Shown piece by piece: positions 31,667 through 40,211 of a stretch of 40,840 nt of DNA (the first letter of the stretch is position 1; every line of letters begins with the position of its first letter). Under the pieces are notes generated by a model. It did no database searches. It worked only from the letters and a program-made list of their open reading frames with translations, and was not told where the DNA came from. The stretch lies in NCBI GenBank assembly GCA_022842465.1, contig JALHPN010000063.1:1-40840 (forward strand). Direction: 5' to 3'. The translations under genes were made by a program, and so were the position numbers. This DNA comes from Polyangiaceae bacterium (GTDB lineage Bacteria; Myxococcota_A; Polyangia; Polyangiales; Polyangiaceae).

Positions 31667-32833
31667 TCACCGCGGGAGGACGGTGGGGCAGCCCGCGATG
31701 ATGCGGACGGAGAGCACGTCGCCTGCGAGCACGCGCTCGCAGGTCTGACCGAGGAGCGTGACGCGCTTGCCGTCGATCGACCAGCCGTCGACGGGGTCCT
31801 TCGGGACGACGGCCCCGTCGAGGTAGACGTTCACGAGGTCCGGCGAGGCAGGGTCGGCGCTGAGGTCGTACGTGCAGGTCGCGACGATCCTCGCGGCGAC
31901 CTTCTTGAGGGCGTCGAGTATCTGTCCCTTGTCGTCCACGCGGTAGTACTTCGGCGATCCCGGGAGCGGCGTGCCGCCCGCGACGGCGACTTGATCGAGC
32001 AGCGAGGCGTAGGCGCCGCTCCCGGGGATCCCGATCACGTAGAGCGGGATGCCGGCTTGCGCGTAGCTGCGCGCCGCGGTGACGGTCGCGCTCGCGTCGA
32101 GGCAGTTCTCCGGACCGCCTGTGGGCGCCTCGCAGCAGTTCAGCCCGGCCGGACAGACGCCTTCCATGTTCGGGAGACACTGGTCGATCGTGCACGTCGC
32201 GCTCCCGTTGCAGTTCGGCGCGCCGTCGGTCGCGAGGATGACGAACGTCTTGCCCGCGATCGCGCGAACCGTCGGGAGGAGCGCCGCGAGCGAGGCCGAG
32301 GTCGGCGTCCCGCCGCGAGGCGCGACGTTGGTGACGGAGACGAGCGCGGACGTCGTCGGGCCGTCGGCCCCGCTCGCGGACGGCGGGTCACCGTCGCGCG
32401 TGACGAGCACCTCTCTGCCCGGCGCGCACACGTCCGACAGCGCGGGGTACATCGCCGCGCCGAACCGCGCGCGCGGGCCGAGGCCACGCGCGAGCGCGGC
32501 GACCGTGCTCCGGACGGCGTCCCACTTGCCGTCCTCCGACATGCTGCCCGAGCGATCGAGGATCAGGTAGAGGTTCGGGGGATCGGTGAAGAGCGGGACG
32601 TCGACGCAGTCGCACGACGAGCCGTCCGCCTTCGTCCCGCATCCCGGGAGTGACACCCCGCCATCCCCGCCGAAGCCGCCGCCGGAGACGGGACCGGACG
32701 GGCCCGGGCTCGACGACTCGGACGCGGGCGGAGGGCGGTCGACGCTGCCGCATCCGACGCTCCAGGCGAGCGATGCGAGCGCCGCGAGGGCGACCGCGCG
32801 ACCGAGGACGGACAGACCGGCGCGCGTCTCCAC
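31667..32833 (-). CDS. vWA-domain lipoprotein
   Basis: A 388-aa lipoprotein (W-S-V-G-C, Cys28). I start at GTG 32831-32833; the frame extends to 32932 but that would overlap the divergent gene and bury the signal. After a Ser/Gly/Pro linker a von Willebrand factor A domain spans about 85-300: MIDAS D-R-S-G-S at 93-97, the G-G-T-P-T-S segment and L-A-T-D-G-A-P-N. A cysteine-rich loop (C-N-G-S-A-T-C and nearby C-C) interrupts it. The C-terminal 90 residues are a beta domain. Likely a metal-dependent adhesion or scaffold protein at the surface; this is by family only. Confidence 0.85.
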   Translation of the reverse strand: METRAGLSVLGRAVALAALASLAWSVGCGSVDRPPPASESSSPGPSGPVSGGGFGGDGGVSLPGCGTKADGSSCDCVDVPLFTDPPNLYLILDRSGSMSEDGKWDAVRSTVAALARGLGPRARFGAAMYPALSDVCAPGREVLVTRDGDPPSASGADGPTTSALVSVTNVAPRGGTPTSASLAALLPTVRAIAGKTFVILATDGAPNCNGSATCTIDQCLPNMEGVCPAGLNCCEAPTGGPENCLDASATVTAARSYAQAGIPLYVIGIPGSGAYASLLDQVAVAGGTPLPGSPKYYRVDDKGQILDALKKVAARIVATCTYDLSADPASPDLVNVYLDGAVVPKDPVDGWSIDGKRVTLLGQTCERVLAGDVLSVRIIAGCPTVLPR

Positions 32834-32879
32834 CCGAAAAAGGTAGCCGAAAGGTAGCGCAGGCGCGATAGCACGGAAG

Positions 32880-35800
32880 ATGCGCGCGCCGGCCTCGGTT
32901 GAGGTCTCGGCCTTTGCACCTCGCACCTCCACCGTGGAACAAGAACGAGAACGGAAAGCGGCCCTCCGCGGGCGCCTCGTGCGGCTCCGCGGCGCTCTCT
33001 TCGCGCTCGTGGCGCTGCTCTACGTCGCGACGTGGCCGGGCGCGCCGCTCCGCAGCCTGGCGATCGAGCTCGTCCCGGTGGTCCTCCCCGTGCCCGAGAC
33101 GATCCGCGAGCGCGACGGGGCGCTCGACGTCGTCGTGCGCGCGGCAGGAGGGGGACCGCTCGCGAGCGTGGAGGTCCGCGCCTATGCGATCCTCGACGGC
33201 CGCGCGTTCGCCGCCGGACACGCGACGACGGACGACGAGGGCGTCGCGAAGCTCGCCTCTCTGCCGCGGGCGGAGCACTGGATCGTCGCCGAGTCGAAGG
33301 GGCGCGCGCGCGCCTCGCAGATGGTCGTCGTCGTCGCCGGCGCGCGTCGCCTCGATCTCGAGCTCGGCCCCGAGCACGTCCTCGAGGTCCGCGTCCGGAC
33401 GGAGACCGGCGAGCCCGTGGGCTCGGCCGAGCTCGAGGTCCGAGGCGGGGACCCGTTCCCGGTCGGTGCGCGCACGGACGCGTCGGGCGTCGCGCGCGTG
33501 GGCCGCCTCGGAGACGGGCCGTACGTCGTGGTCGCGCGCGCGGCCGGGTTCGAGGAGGTGACGCGGCGTCGCGTGCCGGAGGGGGAGCCCCTCGTCGTGA
33601 CGCTGGGGAAGAACGGCGCGATCGTCGTTCGGGTCGTCTCCGAGCGAGGCGAGTCCGTCCCTGGCGCGCGGGTCCTCGTCGCGTCGCCGGCGCTCTTCCC
33701 GGCGCGCGTCGCGGAGACGACGAACGAGGGCGTCGTCCGGCTCGGAGGGCTCTCTGCCGGCTCGTACGCGCTCCGCGCGGTGAAGGGACAGCTCGCCTCC
33801 GCGATCGAGATCGGCGTCCCCGTCGCGAAGGGCGAGGAGAAGGAGGTGGAGCTCCGCCTCCTCCCGGGCGCGATGATCACGGCGCACGTCGTCGACGCCA
33901 CGTCGCGCGACGGCGTCCGCGAGGCGCGCGTCACGCTCGTCGAGGGTGGGCTCTCCCCGTTTCCGATCGAGGGTGTGACCGATCGTCTGGGGAAGATCGT
34001 CCTCGGTCCGATCGCGCGCGGGGGGGCCACGCTCTCCGCGCGTGCCGATGGCTTCGTCGCGCGGGGCGCGGTGAAGGTCGACGATCCAGCGCCGGCCGAC
34101 GTCGAGATCCCGCTCCTCCGCGGCGGCGCGCTCGTCGGCCGCGTCGTCGATGCGCGCGGCTTCCCGATCGACGGCGCGACGATCCGCATCGTCGGCACGG
34201 ATCTCGACGGTATGCCGGTCGACGAGGAGCCGTCCGCGCGATCGTTCCGCGACGCGCACTTCCAGGCCGCGCTGGCGGGACCGTCGCCGCTCGTCCCCGC
34301 CGGCGAGCTCGGCGTGATGCCGGGGCCGGTGCCGCCGATCCCGCATGGCCCGGCGCCCGGCGCGGGGCTCGCCTTCGCGTCCCCGAGCTCGCGTCTCGCC
34401 GGCGAGGCCGAGCCGTGGGTCAGCGCGCGGGACGGCACGTTCCGCTGCGCGCCGGTGACGCCCGGACGCGTGCGCGCGCTCGTCCGCCATCCGCAATACG
34501 TCGAGGCGATGAGCGAGATCGTGCAGCTCGTCCCGGAGGGCGAGGCGAAGGTGTCCGTCGTCCTCCAGCGCGGCGGCGTGCTCGAGGGCAAGGTCGTCGA
34601 CACGCGCGGGCGTCCGGTCGCCTCCGCGCACGTCACGCTCCTCGCGACGCGCGGGAGCCTCGAGCGCGTCGCGCGTACGGCGAGCGACGGCTCGTTCGCG
34701 TTCGCCTCCGTCCCCGACGCGCTCACGGTGCTCGTCTCGCGTGACGAGGACGTCACCCAGACCGCGGCCCGCGCGGAGGTCGACGTGCCGGAGGGAGGGC
34801 GCCGTTCGCTCGTGATCACGCTGCCCGAGCCGAGACCCGCGCTGCCGGTGCGCGTCCAGGACGACCGTCGCCGCGGCGTCGACGCGGCGCAGGTCTCCGC
34901 CGTCTCGCTCGACCCGAACGAAGCCGTCCGTGTGACCGCCTTCACCGACGCGCGGGGAGAGGCCCAGCTCGCGGGCGCGCGCGGCCTCGCGCTCCGGGTC
35001 GAGGTGCGAGCGCCTGGTCGCGCGGTGAAGGTGATCGTCACGACGGCGGACACGGCGACGCTCGACGTCGAGCTCCCGCCCTCCGAGTCGGTCACGGGCG
35101 AGATCTGGGCGAATCGGCGCGAGACGATCGAGGGCGCCGAGGTCGTGCTCCAGACGGAGACGGGCGCCAGGACGGCCCGCACGAACAAGGAGGGGGCCTT
35201 CACGATCGGCGATCTCGCGCCGGGGCCCGCCCGCCTGCGCGTCCGAGCGAAGGGACGCGCCGCCCTCGAGAAGACGATCCAGGTCGAGGCCCGCTCCGGG
35301 CGGCGCGCGACCGAGATCGGGAAGCTCGAGCTCGCCGAGGCGGGCGTCGTCGAGGGCACCGTGGTCGACGGTCGCGGAGATCCGGTCCCCGGCGCCCGCG
35401 TCGCGCGCGACTCCGTGCCGACGTACCTCCCCGTCGGTGCGACGCTCTCCGGGATGGCCACGTGCGACGCCCGCGGCGCCTTCCGTCTCGAGGACCTCGC
35501 GGAGGGCACCGTCACGCTCGAGGCGTACGCGCCGGACGTGGGCCGCGCGCGCGTCTCCGGCGTGCGCGTCGTCTCGGGTCGCACGACCGATCGGGTGCGG
35601 ATCGTGCTCCTCCGCGAGGGCGGCGCCTCGGGCGAGCCGCTCGCGACCGGCGGCGTGGCGGTCACGCTCGGCGAGGCCTCCTCGGGCGAGGAGGGGGGCG
35701 CCGAGGTGGTCGTCGCGGCGGTGGCGGAGGGGAGCGAGGCCGAGCGCGGCGGGCTCCTCGTGAACGACGTCCTGCTCGAGGTCGCGGGGGCGAAGGTCCG

Positions 35801-35921
35801 TACCATGACCGACGCGCGTGCGCGTCTCTCGGGGCCGGTCCACGACGACGTGGTGCTCCGCGTCCGGCGCGCGGACCGCGTGATCGTGCTCCGCGTCGCG
35901 CGTGAGCAGGTACGGCGCTGA
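32880..35921 (+). CDS. Array of carboxypeptidase-regulatory-like domains with C-terminal PDZ
   Basis: A 1013-aa membrane-anchored periplasmic protein: one N-terminal span (residues about 39-53) and then at least eight Ig-like beta units of the CarboxypepD_reg type, recognisable by repeats such as G-x-V-V-D-x-x-G-x-P-[IV]-x-x-A and D-x-x-G-x-F/A. The last ~90 residues are a PDZ-like domain (A-E-R-G-G-L-L-V-N-D-V-L-L-E-V-A-G). Myxobacteria make many such proteins, proposed to be structural or cell-envelope stress linkers; no enzymatic site is seen. It ends 28 bases before the Ser/Thr kinase gene on the same strand, so the kinase may regulate or report on this protein. ATG 32880. Confidence 0.85.
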   Translation: MRAPASVEVSAFAPRTSTVEQERERKAALRGRLVRLRGALFALVALLYVATWPGAPLRSLAIELVPVVLPVPETIRERDGALDVVVRAAGGGPLASVEVRAYAILDGRAFAAGHATTDDEGVAKLASLPRAEHWIVAESKGRARASQMVVVVAGARRLDLELGPEHVLEVRVRTETGEPVGSAELEVRGGDPFPVGARTDASGVARVGRLGDGPYVVVARAAGFEEVTRRRVPEGEPLVVTLGKNGAIVVRVVSERGESVPGARVLVASPALFPARVAETTNEGVVRLGGLSAGSYALRAVKGQLASAIEIGVPVAKGEEKEVELRLLPGAMITAHVVDATSRDGVREARVTLVEGGLSPFPIEGVTDRLGKIVLGPIARGGATLSARADGFVARGAVKVDDPAPADVEIPLLRGGALVGRVVDARGFPIDGATIRIVGTDLDGMPVDEEPSARSFRDAHFQAALAGPSPLVPAGELGVMPGPVPPIPHGPAPGAGLAFASPSSRLAGEAEPWVSARDGTFRCAPVTPGRVRALVRHPQYVEAMSEIVQLVPEGEAKVSVVLQRGGVLEGKVVDTRGRPVASAHVTLLATRGSLERVARTASDGSFAFASVPDALTVLVSRDEDVTQTAARAEVDVPEGGRRSLVITLPEPRPALPVRVQDDRRRGVDAAQVSAVSLDPNEAVRVTAFTDARGEAQLAGARGLALRVEVRAPGRAVKVIVTTADTATLDVELPPSESVTGEIWANRRETIEGAEVVLQTETGARTARTNKEGAFTIGDLAPGPARLRVRAKGRAALEKTIQVEARSGRRATEIGKLELAEAGVVEGTVVDGRGDPVPGARVARDSVPTYLPVGATLSGMATCDARGAFRLEDLAEGTVTLEAYAPDVGRARVSGVRVVSGRTTDRVRIVLLREGGASGEPLATGGVAVTLGEASSGEEGGAEVVVAAVAEGSEAERGGLLVNDVLLEVAGAKVRTMTDARARLSGPVHDDVVLRVRRADRVIVLRVAREQVRR

Positions 35922-35949
35922 TCGTCGAGATCGGCTAGGGTGAAGCGAG

Positions 35950-37245
35950 GTGACCACGGAGACGCGCGACCCGCTCGGCCTCGTCGGCGTGACGCTCGAC
36001 GGCCAGTTCGACGTCGGCGACGTCGTCGGCGAGGGCGGCTTCGGTGTGGTCTACAAGGGGCGCCATCGCGGGCTCGAGCAGCCCGTCGCGATCAAGGTCC
36101 TCAAGGTCCTCTCCGTCGACGACCAGCGGATGCAGGAGGACCTCTTCGCCAAGTTCCGCGAAGAGGCGCGGCTCCTCTACACCCTGTCGCAGGAGTCACT
36201 GAACATCGTCCGCGCGATCCACTACGGATCCGTCACGACGCCGAGCGGGCTCTGGGCGCCGTACATGGTGCTCGAGTGGCTCGAGGGCCGCTCCCTCGCC
36301 GAGGACGTCGTCGCGCGACGCCAACGCGGCATGCGCGGGCGGTCCGTGGCCGAGACGCTCGACCTCCTCGAGCCGGTCGCGGCAGGCCTCTCCGTCGCGC
36401 ATGCGCGCAAGGTCGCGCATCGCGACATCAAGCCGGCGAACGTGTTCCTCGCCCGCGCCGAGCAGGGCCAGCGGGTGAAAGTCCTCGACTTCGGCATCGC
36501 GAAGCTCGTCCAGGAGGGGGAGACGAGCGGGACCCGGAGCGCGCTCGGCGCCTTCACGTGGCTCTACGCAGCCCCCGAGCAGATCGATCCGCGCGTCGGG
36601 CCGACGGGGCTCGCGACCGACGTCTACGCGTTCGCGCTGCTCGCGACCGAGCTCCTCACGGATCGCGAGCCCGTCGACGCGAAGGACGTGATCACGATCA
36701 TGAGGGCCTCGCAGGATCCCCTCGTGCGCCCGACGCCGCGTCAGCGAGGCGCGGCGGTGCCCGACGACCTGGAGATCGTCCTTCGTCGCGCGCTCGCGAT
36801 CGATCCGCGGGCGCGCTTCCAGACGATCCAGGAGCTCTGGACCGCGCTCGCGAAGGCGCGCTCGTCGACGAGCGTCGTGTCCTCCGCTCAGGTTCCCACG
36901 GTGACGGGCTCGATGCTCGCCACGCAGGGACGACGCGCCGCGGACGCGACGGGGCCGCGCATGCCACCCGCCTCGCTGCCGACCCCCGTCCTGATGACCC
37001 CGCCCGCGACGGCCTCGTCTTTCGCGAATCCTGGTGCGACGGGTCCGCACGGGCATCCCCCCCTACCACCTCCGGGCAGCGCGCCGCTCCAGCAGGGCGC
37101 GTGGGCGACGGCGCCGCGACCCTGGCCTCGTCAGCCGCATCCCGACGCGGCGACGAACAACGTCGTGTGGCTGGCCGTCGTCGCCGTGGTCGCGAGCCTC
37201 CTGCTCGTCGGAGCGTGCGGCCTCATCCAGACCTGCTCGGGTTAG
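35950..37245 (+). CDS. Membrane-anchored Ser/Thr protein kinase
   Basis: A 431-aa Hanks-type kinase with intact residues: G-E-G-G-F-G-V-V (27-34), Lys49 (A-I-K-V-L-K), H-R-D-I-K-P-A-N (157-164), D-F-G (180-182) and A-P-E (208-210). A Pro/Thr/Ser-rich cytoplasmic region (about 310-405) leads to one C-terminal span (V-V-W-L-A-V-V-A-V-V-A-S-L-L-L-V) and a very short exported tail, so it has no extracytoplasmic sensor. GTG 35950 is the start, preceded by A-G-C-G-A-G-G-type purine sequence. It lies directly after the regulatory-domain array gene, likely in one transcript. Confidence 0.9.
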   Translation: MTTETRDPLGLVGVTLDGQFDVGDVVGEGGFGVVYKGRHRGLEQPVAIKVLKVLSVDDQRMQEDLFAKFREEARLLYTLSQESLNIVRAIHYGSVTTPSGLWAPYMVLEWLEGRSLAEDVVARRQRGMRGRSVAETLDLLEPVAAGLSVAHARKVAHRDIKPANVFLARAEQGQRVKVLDFGIAKLVQEGETSGTRSALGAFTWLYAAPEQIDPRVGPTGLATDVYAFALLATELLTDREPVDAKDVITIMRASQDPLVRPTPRQRGAAVPDDLEIVLRRALAIDPRARFQTIQELWTALAKARSSTSVVSSAQVPTVTGSMLATQGRRAADATGPRMPPASLPTPVLMTPPATASSFANPGATGPHGHPPLPPPGSAPLQQGAWATAPRPWPRQPHPDAATNNVVWLAVVAVVASLLLVGACGLIQTCSG

Positions 37246-37673
37246 GTCTTCGTGACCTCGGCCGCGAGGAGGATCGCGCGCATGTCCTCCGGCATGCGGA
37301 GGAGCGCGTGCGAGGCGTCGATGCAAGCGAGCCGGGTGTAGCCGGTCGCGATCGGAACGTCGCCCCGCGTGATCCGGTAGCCGAAGCGGAGCGATACGGT
37401 GCGGAGCTCCGTCAGCGTCGTCTCGACGAGCAGCTCGTCGTCGAAGCGCGCGGGGGCTTGGTATTTCGCGTGCGCCTCCACCACGGGGAGGTGCACGCCT
37501 TTGCCTGCCCAGTCCGCGTACGTCACGCCGCGCGCGCGAAGCCACTCGACGCGACCGTGCTCGAAGTACGTGAAGTAGCTGCCGTGGTGCACGATCCCCA
37601 TGAGGTCCGTCTCGAAGAAGCGGACGCGCATGCGCGTGCGGGTGGAGGCGCGGGAGGGGTCGATCGCCGTCAC
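37242..37673 (-). CDS. YbgC-like acyl-CoA thioesterase (hotdog fold)
   Basis: A 143-aa single hotdog-domain thioesterase. The 4HBT/YbgC active-site motif F-F-E-T-D-L-M-G-I-V-H-H-G-S-Y-F-T-Y-F-E (18-37) places the catalytic Asp at 23. GTG 37673 is chosen because AGGG lies eight bases upstream; ATG 37631 would remove 14 residues. YbgC enzymes hydrolyse short-chain acyl-CoA and often sit with the Tol-Pal genes, which are absent here. It overlaps the kinase gene stop by four bases (convergent) and is divergent from the small membrane protein. Confidence 0.85.
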   Translation of the reverse strand: MTAIDPSRASTRTRMRVRFFETDLMGIVHHGSYFTYFEHGRVEWLRARGVTYADWAGKGVHLPVVEAHAKYQAPARFDDELLVETTLTELRTVSLRFGYRITRGDVPIATGYTRLACIDASHALLRMPEDMRAILLAAEVTKT

Positions 37674-37713
37674 GCGAGCGCCCTTAGCACGCGCCGGTGC
37701 TAGAGTCCCCGCG

Positions 37714-38265
37714 ATGACCGAGCGTCGGCGCCTCCCCGTCCTGAACCAGCCGCCGGAGGCAGGCGGGGGCAGCGCGCCCGAGGGGGAGGACGACGAGACG
37801 CGGCCGCCGTGGCAATGGATCGGCTTCGGCGTCGTCGCGATCTTCGCCGCCTGGCTCCCGCTCGCCGCGGCGGCGGGCGCGCTCGCGCGTCGCGCGTTCC
37901 AGGCGGCGTTCGCCGAGGGCGCGACGGAGGCCGACGTCGCGCGGGCGCTCGCGGCGATGTCCAGCGGTGAGCGCATCCGCTTCACGCTCTCGCAGGCGCT
38001 CCCGCAGGTCCTCGCGCTCGCGCTCGCGGCGTTCGCTGGCGGCTTCCTCGTCGGTCGGTTCGGCAAGGGCACGCGGCCCCGTGAGGCAGCCCTCGCGGGA
38101 GGGGCGACGGCGCTGATGGCGACGGCGCTCACCGTGCGCGGGCTCGAGCTCGCGTGGGTGACCGTCGCGACCGTGGCGATCACGGCGACCGTCGCGATCG
38201 GCTTCGCCGCGTGGGGTGGGCTCGTCGGCGTGCGACGTCGCGGCTCGCGTCAGAGCGCCCTGTAG
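37714..38265 (+). CDS. Small integral membrane protein
   Basis: A 183-aa protein: a 40-residue Pro/Glu-rich cytoplasmic start (M-T-E-R-R-R-L-P-V-L-N-Q) and four likely membrane spans (W-I-G-F-G-V-V-A-I-F-A-A-W, V-L-A-L-A-L-A-A-F-A-G-G-F, G-A-T-A-L-M-A-T-A-L-T-V, V-A-I-T-A-T-V-A-I-G-F). No family recognised. The last 16 bases overlap the convergent metalloprotease gene. It shares a 40-base divergent gap with the thioesterase. Confidence 0.7.
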   Translation: MTERRRLPVLNQPPEAGGGSAPEGEDDETRPPWQWIGFGVVAIFAAWLPLAAAAGALARRAFQAAFAEGATEADVARALAAMSSGERIRFTLSQALPQVLALALAAFAGGFLVGRFGKGTRPREAALAGGATALMATALTVRGLELAWVTVATVAITATVAIGFAAWGGLVGVRRRGSRQSAL

Positions 38266-39443
38266 ATCGGCGAGCCGCGGACGACGCGGAGCTGCGCCTT
38301 CGTCACGACCGCGGTGCGGAGGGGCCCGTCGGGCGCCATCAAGTTGTCCGCCGCCGCGCAGGCCTTCGCCCGCGTGTCGCACGTCTCGGTGTCGGAGAGC
38401 AGATCGAGCGTGCCGTCGTCGTCCTGCGTGTGGAGGAGGCCGACGAAGTGACCCAGCTCGTGCAAGATCGTGGTGGCGTCGTTCGTCGCGTTCCCGTCTG
38501 GGTAGAGCGCGACCGCGACGCCAGAGCGCACGGTGCCGGGGAGGTTCGCCGTCCCGGGCATCCCGACGGAGTAGCCGAGGAGGGGGGCGCCTCCGCCGTA
38601 CGACATCTCGTTCGTCAGCACGATGTGGAGCGCCTGGTCGTCCTCGGCGGTCGCCTGCGCGACGAGCGCGGCGCGCGCGTCTCCCGTCGTGGCGCTCCGG
38701 AACGCGCCGTCGATCACGTGGAACGACACCCTCCCACGCCCGATCCCGAAGAGACGCTCGAGCTCGGTGAAGAACGTGTCGATCCGCCGGCCGAGCGAGA
38801 CGTCGCGCGCGAGCGAGCCCGCACGGAGCTCGTGGAGCGGCTCGGGATCGTGCACGCGGAGCCCTTCCGGCACGTAGACGTGGACGTCGAGGGTGCCGCC
38901 TGCGAACGTGCCCTCCTTCGCTCTGGCCTGCTGGATGCGTACGGTGACGCGGAGCGGCGAGGTGACGGGGGTTCCGGTTCGGCCCGCCTTTCCGGTCTTG
39001 TCGACGGGCGCGTCGGCCGGCACGTCCAGGCCTCCGGCCACGAGCGTCCACCGTCCCGCCGAGATCGGAGCGTCGTTCATCGGAACGGAGATCGCCGACA
39101 CGCCACGGCTCCCGAGGGCGAGGTCCGTCTCCGCGCCGCTCGGCCTGTAGTCGCGCACGAGGAGGTCACCACGCGGGTCGGCGAGCGAGGCGATGCCGAC
39201 CCGACTCGAGCCCGGCCCGACGACGCTGACGTTGAAGCCGAGCGCGCCGTTCGGGACGTCGAACGCGACCTCCGCGCCGGGCGTGACGTCGCCCAGGTCC
39301 ACCGTGAGCTGGGAGCCGCCGTCGTCCTCCGCGTCCGTCCCGTCCTTCGTCTGGGCGGGGCCTCCCTCGGCGCCGAGGTCGTACGGGGCGGCGACGCACG
39401 CCGTGGCGAGGCACGCGAGGAGGATCGCCACCGCGGAGCGCAT
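38250..39443 (-). CDS. Metzincin-type zinc metalloprotease lipoprotein
   Basis: A 397-aa exported protein with a lipoprotein-like signal (L-A-C-L-A-T-A-C, Cys16). Residues about 46-145 form a beta-rich N-terminal domain that could bind substrate or surface. The protease domain carries the metzincin motif H-E-L-G-H-F-V-G-L-L-H (His328, Glu329, His332, His338) and a Met-turn N-L-M at 367-369, with cysteines flanking (C355, C362). Similar to the M12/M10-like secreted proteases of myxobacteria. No propeptide cysteine switch is obvious. Possibly used for prey or matrix protein breakdown, which is inference from family. Confidence 0.85.
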   Translation of the reverse strand: MRSAVAILLACLATACVAAPYDLGAEGGPAQTKDGTDAEDDGGSQLTVDLGDVTPGAEVAFDVPNGALGFNVSVVGPGSSRVGIASLADPRGDLLVRDYRPSGAETDLALGSRGVSAISVPMNDAPISAGRWTLVAGGLDVPADAPVDKTGKAGRTGTPVTSPLRVTVRIQQARAKEGTFAGGTLDVHVYVPEGLRVHDPEPLHELRAGSLARDVSLGRRIDTFFTELERLFGIGRGRVSFHVIDGAFRSATTGDARAALVAQATAEDDQALHIVLTNEMSYGGGAPLLGYSVGMPGTANLPGTVRSGVAVALYPDGNATNDATTILHELGHFVGLLHTQDDDGTLDLLSDTETCDTRAKACAAADNLMAPDGPLRTAVVTKAQLRVVRGSPIYRAL

Positions 39444-39590
39444 CGCGAAGGGGCCAGCAAGGCCTGTTCCACGAGGGCCGTCCGAGATCCTCGCGCCGCC
39501 GCGCCGCTGCGTCCTCGATCACGCTCGGGAATGGACCAGGCGCCCGAGCCCGCTCGATCTCGCGTCCGCGCCCGTGCTATCCCGTCCGCG

Positions 39591-40211
39591 ATGTTCTGTC
39601 TGACGGTGTCGACCGACGCGGCATGGGCGCTCGCCGCTGCGCGCGATCTCGACGCCGTGCTCGTCGACCACGCCCACTGCGAGATGAAGGCGGCGACCAA
39701 CGCGCTCTCGCTCGCCGTCCGCTGGCCGAGCGACCTCGCCCTCGTGCGCGCGCTCACGGAGCTCGCCCGCGAGGAGCTCGATCACTTCCATCGCGTCGTC
39801 TCGTTCCTCGAGCGACGCGGCCTCCCGCTCGGGACGCCGCCGGTCGACGACTACGCCGCCGCCCTCCGCAAGGCAACCCGCGCGCTCCCGTCCCACGATC
39901 TCCCGCCCGCCGTCGACCGGCTGCTCGCCTCGGCTCTCATCGAGGCGCGCTCCTGCGAGCGCTTCAAGCTGCTCCTCGAGGTGCTGCCTGCGGCCGTCGA
40001 CGAGGAGCTCTGCGAGTTCTACCGCGAGCTCTTCGAGGCGGAGGCGCGCCACTATCGCACGTACGTCGATCTCGCGATCATGGCGTCCCGTCTCCCGGAG
40101 GGCGATGCCCCGTCGGTCGTCGGCGCGAGGCTCCGCGCCATCGCGGAGGCGGAGGGCGCGATCGTGTCGTCCCTCGCCGAGAGAGGCGACCGCGCGTCGG
40201 TGCACGGCTGA
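39591..40211 (+). CDS. miaE: tRNA-(ms2io6A)-hydroxylase
   Basis: A 206-aa four-helix non-haem di-iron protein matching MiaE, which hydroxylates the isopentenyl group of ms2i6A37 in tRNA. Di-iron ligands fit: Glu31 (H-C-E-M-K-A-A-T), Glu62/His65 (E-E-L-D-H-F-H), Glu118 (I-E-A-R-S), Glu151/His154 (E-A-R-H-Y-R-T-Y). ATG 39591 is preceded by no better start. It overlaps the next gene by one base (TGATG), so the two are translationally coupled. The substrate base is made by MiaA and MiaB, not encoded here. Confidence 0.92.
   Translation: MFCLTVSTDAAWALAAARDLDAVLVDHAHCEMKAATNALSLAVRWPSDLALVRALTELAREELDHFHRVVSFLERRGLPLGTPPVDDYAAALRKATRALPSHDLPPAVDRLLASALIEARSCERFKLLLEVLPAAVDEELCEFYRELFEAEARHYRTYVDLAIMASRLPEGDAPSVVGARLRAIAEAEGAIVSSLAERGDRASVHG

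Noticed and set aside
32388..35957. A 1189-codon open frame antisense to the regulatory-domain array gene, and similar long antisense frames at 33182-35806.
   Set aside because: At 70% GC long mirror frames are expected. Their products are His/Arg/Asp-rich low-complexity strings with no domain, while the sense frame has recognisable repeats and a PDZ.
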